Part shown: positions 22,828-26,450 of the stretch, piece by piece
How positions within the stretch are numbered: position 1 is the stretch's first letter
Layout: each line of letters opens with the position of its first letter
Assembly (NCBI GenBank): GCA_031553935.1
Contig: JAVBKS010000032.1
Location: forward strand, 1-26,450
Direction of reading: 5' to 3'
From: JAISDD01 sp031553935
GTDB lineage: Bacteria > Bacillota > Syntrophomonadia > Syntrophomonadales > Syntrophomonadaceae
Length of the DNA stretch: 26,450 bases
Notes under the pieces: model-generated
Told to the model about the DNA's origin: nothing
What the model saw: the letters and a program-made list of their open reading frames with translations, nothing else
Databases searched by the model: none
Position numbers and translations under genes: made by a program

Positions 22828-23493
22828 TTGCTACCAAAGAGAATCATTGAAGCTTATGTAGGTGAATATGCATCCGGTAAAAGCGAAGTTGCTATAAATA
22901 GAGCTTTGGAATTACTGGAATCTGGCCACGAAACCACGCTGGTTGACTTGGATATTGTAGAACCATTTTATACATTGAGGCCACTCAAAGAGAAACTGAT
23001 AAGTGCTGGTCTAAATGTTATCGGGTTTTCACAACAGGAAGCGTTCGGCTTAGGTGAAACTGGTGCAATGCTACATCCTCAGGCTAAATGGATTCTGATG
23101 CGAGAAGGCTCAATAATTATTGATGTCGGTTATGGTATTCATGGGATTAGAACACTCAATTTGGTTGAAGGGGCTTACGAATCTCCAGAATTGAAAGTCA
23201 TTGCCGTTATTAATGGTTGCCGTCCGATGACAAACTCAGCAAGCAGAATTAAAGAATATTTTGGTGAGAGTGAACGGATTGATGGAATCGTAGCTAATAC
23301 GCATTTAGGGGATGAGACCACAGTGAATGAAGCGGTCTCCGGCAATCAAATGATTGTTGACATTGCCAAAGAACTTGGAATTCCTCTGCAGTACGTCGCA
23401 ATTGATATTAGCCTTAGAGACGAAATAGAGGGGCTAAATCTCAACTGGCCGATAAAATATATAACCCGCCAAATGCCACAAGCTATGTGGTGA
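22828..23493 (+). CDS. P-loop NTPase of unknown function in the kor operon
   Basis: This 221-aa protein has a Walker A GEYASGKS at residues 12-19, an Asp-rich second motif (TLVDLDIVEPFYTLRPL), and SIIIDVGYGIHGIRTL as a Walker-B-like strand; IDGIVANTHLGDETT occupies the place of an N-x-x-x guanine-type motif. The fold resembles MinD/CobB-type ATPases. The start is taken at TTG 22828; its ribosome binding site is poor (GAGGA about 15 bases upstream), so the true start is unsure. It precedes the oxidoreductase by 58 bp with no terminator, so co-transcription is likely. It might act in maturation or substrate activation, but nothing in the sequence proves it. Confidence 0.7.
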   Translation: MLPKRIIEAYVGEYASGKSEVAINRALELLESGHETTLVDLDIVEPFYTLRPLKEKLISAGLNVIGFSQQEAFGLGETGAMLHPQAKWILMREGSIIIDVGYGIHGIRTLNLVEGAYESPELKVIAVINGCRPMTNSASRIKEYFGESERIDGIVANTHLGDETTVNEAVSGNQMIVDIAKELGIPLQYVAIDISLRDEIEGLNLNWPIKYITRQMPQAMW

Positions 23494-23551
23494 AGATATC
23501 CAAGTATTCAAGAGATTAGATTTATTATTGCATGGGAGGTGCTTTACTTAA

Positions 23552-24640
23552 ATGGAGAAAATTATTGGTAAGACTACGAGATCATTCATGACTGGCAATG
23601 AGACAATTGCTTGGGCGTGTTTGGCCGCTGGCGCAGATATCATGTTCGGGTATCCAATTACTCCGCAAAATGAAATCATGCATTACTGGACTAGACTAGC
23701 TCCCAAGTATAATCGGGGCTTTTTGCAAACGGAAGATGAAATCTCAGCAGGATTCACAGTTTGTGGTGCCGTTCAGGCAGGCAAAAAATCTTTCACTGCG
23801 ACAGCCGGCCCAGGAAATGTACTGATGCAGGAACCTTTTGGAATGGCTGAAGCCATGCGTCTGCCGATAGTCGCCATTATTCAGCAAAGAGGAGGACCGT
23901 CATCTGGAACGGTTATTTACTCACAACAAGAGGTCTCTTTGACAACTTTCGGCGGCAATGGTGAAGGATTTAGAATTGTATACTCGACTGCAACCCACCA
24001 AGAGCTATTTGATTATACAATTAAATCGTTTAATACAGCTTGGAAATATCGTATACCAACTTTCCTTTTGGGAGATGGTTATCAAGCAAAAATGCGTGAG
24101 CCACTAGAAATGTATAATCCTGTAGATAGAGGTATTGCATTAGAAAACAGTTGGCCTTTGCTGGGACGGCCGGGTCAAATCGGTTTTGATCGCGAACCTC
24201 AGCATTTGTGCAATATTTATAGCATGGAAGAAGAATTATATGAAGTCGTGATGGATTTTAGCAAAGAATATGAACAAATATCTAAGGAAGTTGTAGAATT
24301 CGATGCTAAAGAATGCAAAGATGCCGAAATATTAGTAGTATCACACGGCGTGGTTTCGCGGGCTGCTGATGATGCGGTCAAAGCGCTTCGAGCACAAGGA
24401 ATAAAGGCCGGGTATTTCCGCCCTGTAACCCTTAGACCTTATCCGGAAATCGAGCTCCGCCAAATTATTGATAATGGAAGCATCAAAAAAATCCTGATTG
24501 CCGAATCAGCATATGGGCAACTAAATCGTTTGACCAAACAGGCAATTTATGGAGCGACTATACCGATCGAAACTTTATATAAACCGGGAATGGGTATAGT
24601 TGATTACGACATCATTAACAAAGTTAAGAGTATTTTATAG
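23552..24640 (+). CDS. korA: 2-oxoacid:ferredoxin oxidoreductase, alpha subunit
   Basis: This 362-aa protein is the pyrimidine-binding/transketolase-like alpha chain. Landmarks are FMTGNETIAWACLAAGADIMFGYPITPQNEIM, the TPP-activating Glu region QTEDEISAGFTVCGAV, the segment TATAGPGNVLMQEPFGMAEAMRLPIV, and the C-terminal domain II (ILVVSHGVVSRAADDAV...GYFRPVTLRPYP). The enzyme decarboxylates a 2-oxoacid to acyl-CoA and reduces ferredoxin. The substrate (2-oxoglutarate, branched-chain or other) cannot be read. GGGAGG lies upstream of the ATG. The gene order alpha-beta-gamma-delta differs from the delta-first order common in archaea. Confidence 0.92.
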   Translation: MEKIIGKTTRSFMTGNETIAWACLAAGADIMFGYPITPQNEIMHYWTRLAPKYNRGFLQTEDEISAGFTVCGAVQAGKKSFTATAGPGNVLMQEPFGMAEAMRLPIVAIIQQRGGPSSGTVIYSQQEVSLTTFGGNGEGFRIVYSTATHQELFDYTIKSFNTAWKYRIPTFLLGDGYQAKMREPLEMYNPVDRGIALENSWPLLGRPGQIGFDREPQHLCNIYSMEEELYEVVMDFSKEYEQISKEVVEFDAKECKDAEILVVSHGVVSRAADDAVKALRAQGIKAGYFRPVTLRPYPEIELRQIIDNGSIKKILIAESAYGQLNRLTKQAIYGATIPIETLYKPGMGIVDYDIINKVKSIL

Positions 24641-24657
24641 AGAGGGGGAGAGTAACA

Positions 24658-25422
24658 GTGAGTATAAAACCAGCAACTCCTAAGTCGTGGTATCTTCCTA
24701 CAAAACCGCACAAGTTCTGTCCGGGTTGCGGACATGGAATCGTACTTAAAGCTTTAGGGGAGAATATTGATGAGTTAGGAATTCAAGATAAATTTGTATT
24801 TGGCTGTGATATTGGTTGCTCATTGCTAGCCTGGAATTTCTTTGCATGTGATACAACCCAAACACATCATGGCCGAGTTACACCGGTTATGGTTGGAGTG
24901 AAGCGCTCAAGAAATGAGCTTATAACACTTGGCTATATGGGAGACGGAGGCGGATATTCTATCGGATCTCAGCACCTTGTTAACGCAGCGGTAAGAAACG
25001 AAAAGATCACCCTAATCCTGGTCAACAATACTAATTACGGTATGACTGGAGGCCAAATGGCACCAACTACCCTGCCCGGCCAAGTTACAGAAACTACTCC
25101 TTTCGGCAGAGATCCTGAACATACGGGATATCCGACAAAGGGTCCTGAATTAATCAGCGCCATAACTGGCGAAGGAGCCTATGTTGCTAGGGCAACTGTT
25201 TCAAAGTACAAGCAACTAAAAAGATTTATGCGTAATGCACTGCGCAATCAGATCGAGGGCAATGGATTCTCTTTCTTAGAAGTATTAGCGACCTGTCCGA
25301 CAAACTGGCGCACTAATGCACAACAAACATGGCGTTTTCTAGAAGATGAAATTGAAAAAGAATTCAAAGTAGGCGAACTAAAAAATCCCTTTGGAAAGGG
25401 GGATACCAATGTCGTTGATTAG
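24658..25422 (+). CDS. korB: 2-oxoacid:ferredoxin oxidoreductase, beta subunit (TPP-binding)
   Basis: This 254-aa protein carries the cofactor site. HKFCPGCGHGIVLKAL is the cysteine-containing start, FGCDIGCS follows, and the TPP/Mg motif is GYMGDGGGYSIGSQHLVNAAVRNEKITLILVNNTNYGMTGGQ in pieces (GDGG ... NNxNYGMTGGQ). The first CPGC with a later Cys (LEVLATCPTNW) fits the proximal [4Fe-4S] cluster of this family. Start GTG at 24658 has GAGGGGGAG upstream, 17 bp after korA. Its 3' end overlaps the gamma gene by 14 bp. Confidence 0.93.
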   Translation: MSIKPATPKSWYLPTKPHKFCPGCGHGIVLKALGENIDELGIQDKFVFGCDIGCSLLAWNFFACDTTQTHHGRVTPVMVGVKRSRNELITLGYMGDGGGYSIGSQHLVNAAVRNEKITLILVNNTNYGMTGGQMAPTTLPGQVTETTPFGRDPEHTGYPTKGPELISAITGEGAYVARATVSKYKQLKRFMRNALRNQIEGNGFSFLEVLATCPTNWRTNAQQTWRFLEDEIEKEFKVGELKNPFGKGDTNVVD

Positions 25423-25990
25423 AATAGCTTTAGCTGGCGAAGGCGGGCAGGGAGTCCAGTCAATAGCAGAGATTATTGCAGAAGCAGCTTACGAAAAAGG
25501 GATGCAAACTATCTATATACCGAACTTTGGTATTGAACAGCGCGGTGGAGTATCAATCGCATTTATCCAGGTTAGTGATACCCGCATTGGTGCACCTAAA
25601 TTCGAAAAAGCAGATGTAGTGGTTGCCTTAAGTGGCAGAGCAGTTGCAAGAACTGCCGCTTATTCTGACAGTAAAACCATATTCGTTTATGATTCTGGAG
25701 CCGACGTAAATCCTGACGATTTCCCCAAAGAGGCCAAGAAAATTATTGGGATTCCGGCTATAGTTACTGCTAACGAAGAACTTCATCCAAGAGTATTTAA
25801 CATTATTATCATGGGTGCGGTTTTAGGGCTTAGTAATGTAGTAAGCTTTGAAGCAGCGAAAGAAGCATTAAACATTAAGCTAGCATCAAAATTCGAAGGT
25901 AACCCAGATTTGAGAGATCTAAACTACAAAGCCTTAGAAATTGGTCGCAAATTAGGAGAGAAGGCTTTACAAGAGGAGGTGGGCGTATAG
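25409..25990 (+). CDS. korG: 2-oxoacid:ferredoxin oxidoreductase, gamma subunit
   Basis: This 193-aa protein opens IRIALAGEGGQGVQSIAEIIAEAAY, the gamma-chain signature, and continues IPNFGIEQRGGVSIAFIQVSD, where the conserved (E)xRGG segment lies. It binds CoA and completes the active site. The ATG at 25409 is chosen because AAGGGGG lies six bases upstream and the family begins there; an earlier TTG at 25391 would add six residues. It overlaps korB by 14 bp and korD by one base, so the subunits look translationally coupled. Confidence 0.92.
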   Translation: MSLIRIALAGEGGQGVQSIAEIIAEAAYEKGMQTIYIPNFGIEQRGGVSIAFIQVSDTRIGAPKFEKADVVVALSGRAVARTAAYSDSKTIFVYDSGADVNPDDFPKEAKKIIGIPAIVTANEELHPRVFNIIIMGAVLGLSNVVSFEAAKEALNIKLASKFEGNPDLRDLNYKALEIGRKLGEKALQEEVGV

Positions 25991-26253
25991 TGAGTAAAGA
26001 GATGGAAGTAATAACAGCTACGTTAGAAAAAGCGATATTCAATATATTTCCAGCTTACTGTAAGGGCTGCGGACTCTGCACTGAGAAATGTCCCAATAAT
26101 ACCTTAATATGGTCCGACAAGCTGGGGACATATGGAACGCCCACAGTAATTCCCAAAGATGAAGATAGCTGCATAGCATGTAAAATATGTGAGATGGTTT
26201 GCCCTGATTGCGCTATAGTTATAGAGAGAATTCGGCCGACGAAAGAACGCTAA
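25990..26253 (+). CDS. korD: 2-oxoacid:ferredoxin oxidoreductase, delta (ferredoxin-like) subunit
   Basis: This 87-aa protein has two [4Fe-4S] motifs, CKGCGLCTEKCP and CIACKICEMVCP, with eight cysteines. It passes electrons from the catalytic core to free ferredoxin. Start GTG at 25990 shares one base with the korG stop (TAGTG); GAGGAGG lies ten bases upstream. It is the last gene of the operon. The ordering of a separate delta chain last is a minor variant. Confidence 0.93.
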   Translation: MSKEMEVITATLEKAIFNIFPAYCKGCGLCTEKCPNNTLIWSDKLGTYGTPTVIPKDEDSCIACKICEMVCPDCAIVIERIRPTKER

Positions 26254-26327
26254 AAGCGAACTTATCGGAGCTGATAGCCATTCAAAAATATCTGTTTTAT
26301 TTTGAATGCAAAAAGGCAGATAAAATA

Positions 26328-26356
26328 TTGACACGAAGAAGTAGGCGTGATAATAT
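26328..26356 (+). promoter_or_regulatory. Strong promoter near the window end, possibly of a stable-RNA operon
   Basis: TTGACA (26328-26333, perfect), 17 bp, TAATAT (26351-26356); a GATAAT at 26349-26354 is an alternative -10 with a 15-bp spacer. The 94 bases that follow show no convincing gene. An inverted repeat (CATTCAAAA at 26279-26287, TTTTGAATG at 26311-26319) precedes it. Confidence 0.65.
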
Positions 26357-26426
26357 AGGTGATGCGCTACAAACGGCAGCGCAAAAGATCTTAGAAAACA
26401 GAACAGCAAGAACGAAGTGCGAGGAA

Positions 26427-26442
26427 GATTGCGAAAGCAATC
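26427..26442 (+). other. GNRA-capped hairpin in an untranslated leader
   Basis: GATTGC (26427-26432), GAAA, GCAATC (26437-26442): a perfect 6-bp stem with a GNRA tetraloop, about 75 nt after the promoter. It resembles processing stems before rRNA genes, but the window ends before any such gene. Confidence 0.5.
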
Positions 26443-26450
26443 GAGCCTAG

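Noticed and set aside
26208..26450. 80-aa frame running off the window end
   Set aside because: It starts inside korD, crosses a clear promoter and hairpin, and resembles no protein I know.

Overview
The window looks like a chromosomal segment of an anaerobic, endospore-forming Firmicute of class Clostridia, perhaps Syntrophomonas/Peptococcaceae-like. That placement is inference. It rests on AT-rich sequence with strong GGAGG ribosome binding sites, the block SRP RNA-dnaX-ybaB-recR-yaaL-bofA (the Bacillus/Clostridium arrangement), a pro-sigma-K processing inhibitor, a collagen-like spore-surface-type protein behind a sigma-K-like promoter, a CIRCE heat-shock operator, and a four-subunit ferredoxin-dependent 2-oxoacid oxidoreductase.

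Layout. 1-771: a CRISPR array of 12 repeats and 11 complete spacers, read on the minus strand, with its leader at 772-915. 916-10201: a complete type I-B cas locus on the minus strand, transcribed as cas6-[creTA-like module]-cas8b-cas7-cas5-cas3-cas4-cas1-cas2. 10359-12498: a terminator, a small membrane protein, a collagen-like protein and an MBL-fold hydrolase, all minus. 12583-14560: htpG under a CIRCE operator. 14581-14899: three copies of a repeated hairpin element with covarying stems. 15010-15866: a GyrI-like domain protein and a DsrE-like protein. 15958-18762 (minus): a tiny winged-helix protein and a Zn/Mn ABC importer (znuA-znuC-znuB). 18927-22554: SRP RNA, dnaX, ybaB, recR, yaaL, bofA and a terminator. 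22728-26253: a P-loop NTPase followed by genes for the alpha, beta, gamma and ferredoxin subunits of a 2-oxoacid:ferredoxin oxidoreductase. 26328-end: a strong promoter and an untranslated leader, possibly of a stable-RNA operon.

Most interesting item. The 9163-9430 gap between cas6 and cas8b is not empty. On the minus strand it holds, in order, a sigma-A-type promoter (9382-9410), a strong ribosome binding site with a 21-codon GTG mini-ORF (9282-9347), and a degenerate mini-CRISPR of two pseudo-repeats around a short pseudo-spacer (9193-9264). The pseudo-spacer matches the interval between the -35 and -10 of that promoter at 15 of 17 positions. The only mismatches are at spacer positions 6 and 12, the positions type I Cascade flips out and does not read. 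This is the architecture of a CreTA module (crRNA-like antitoxin guiding Cascade to repress a mini-gene toxin that guards the cas genes), or of a crRNA-like autorepressor of the cas operon. It appears to be a new instance with its own toxin candidate.
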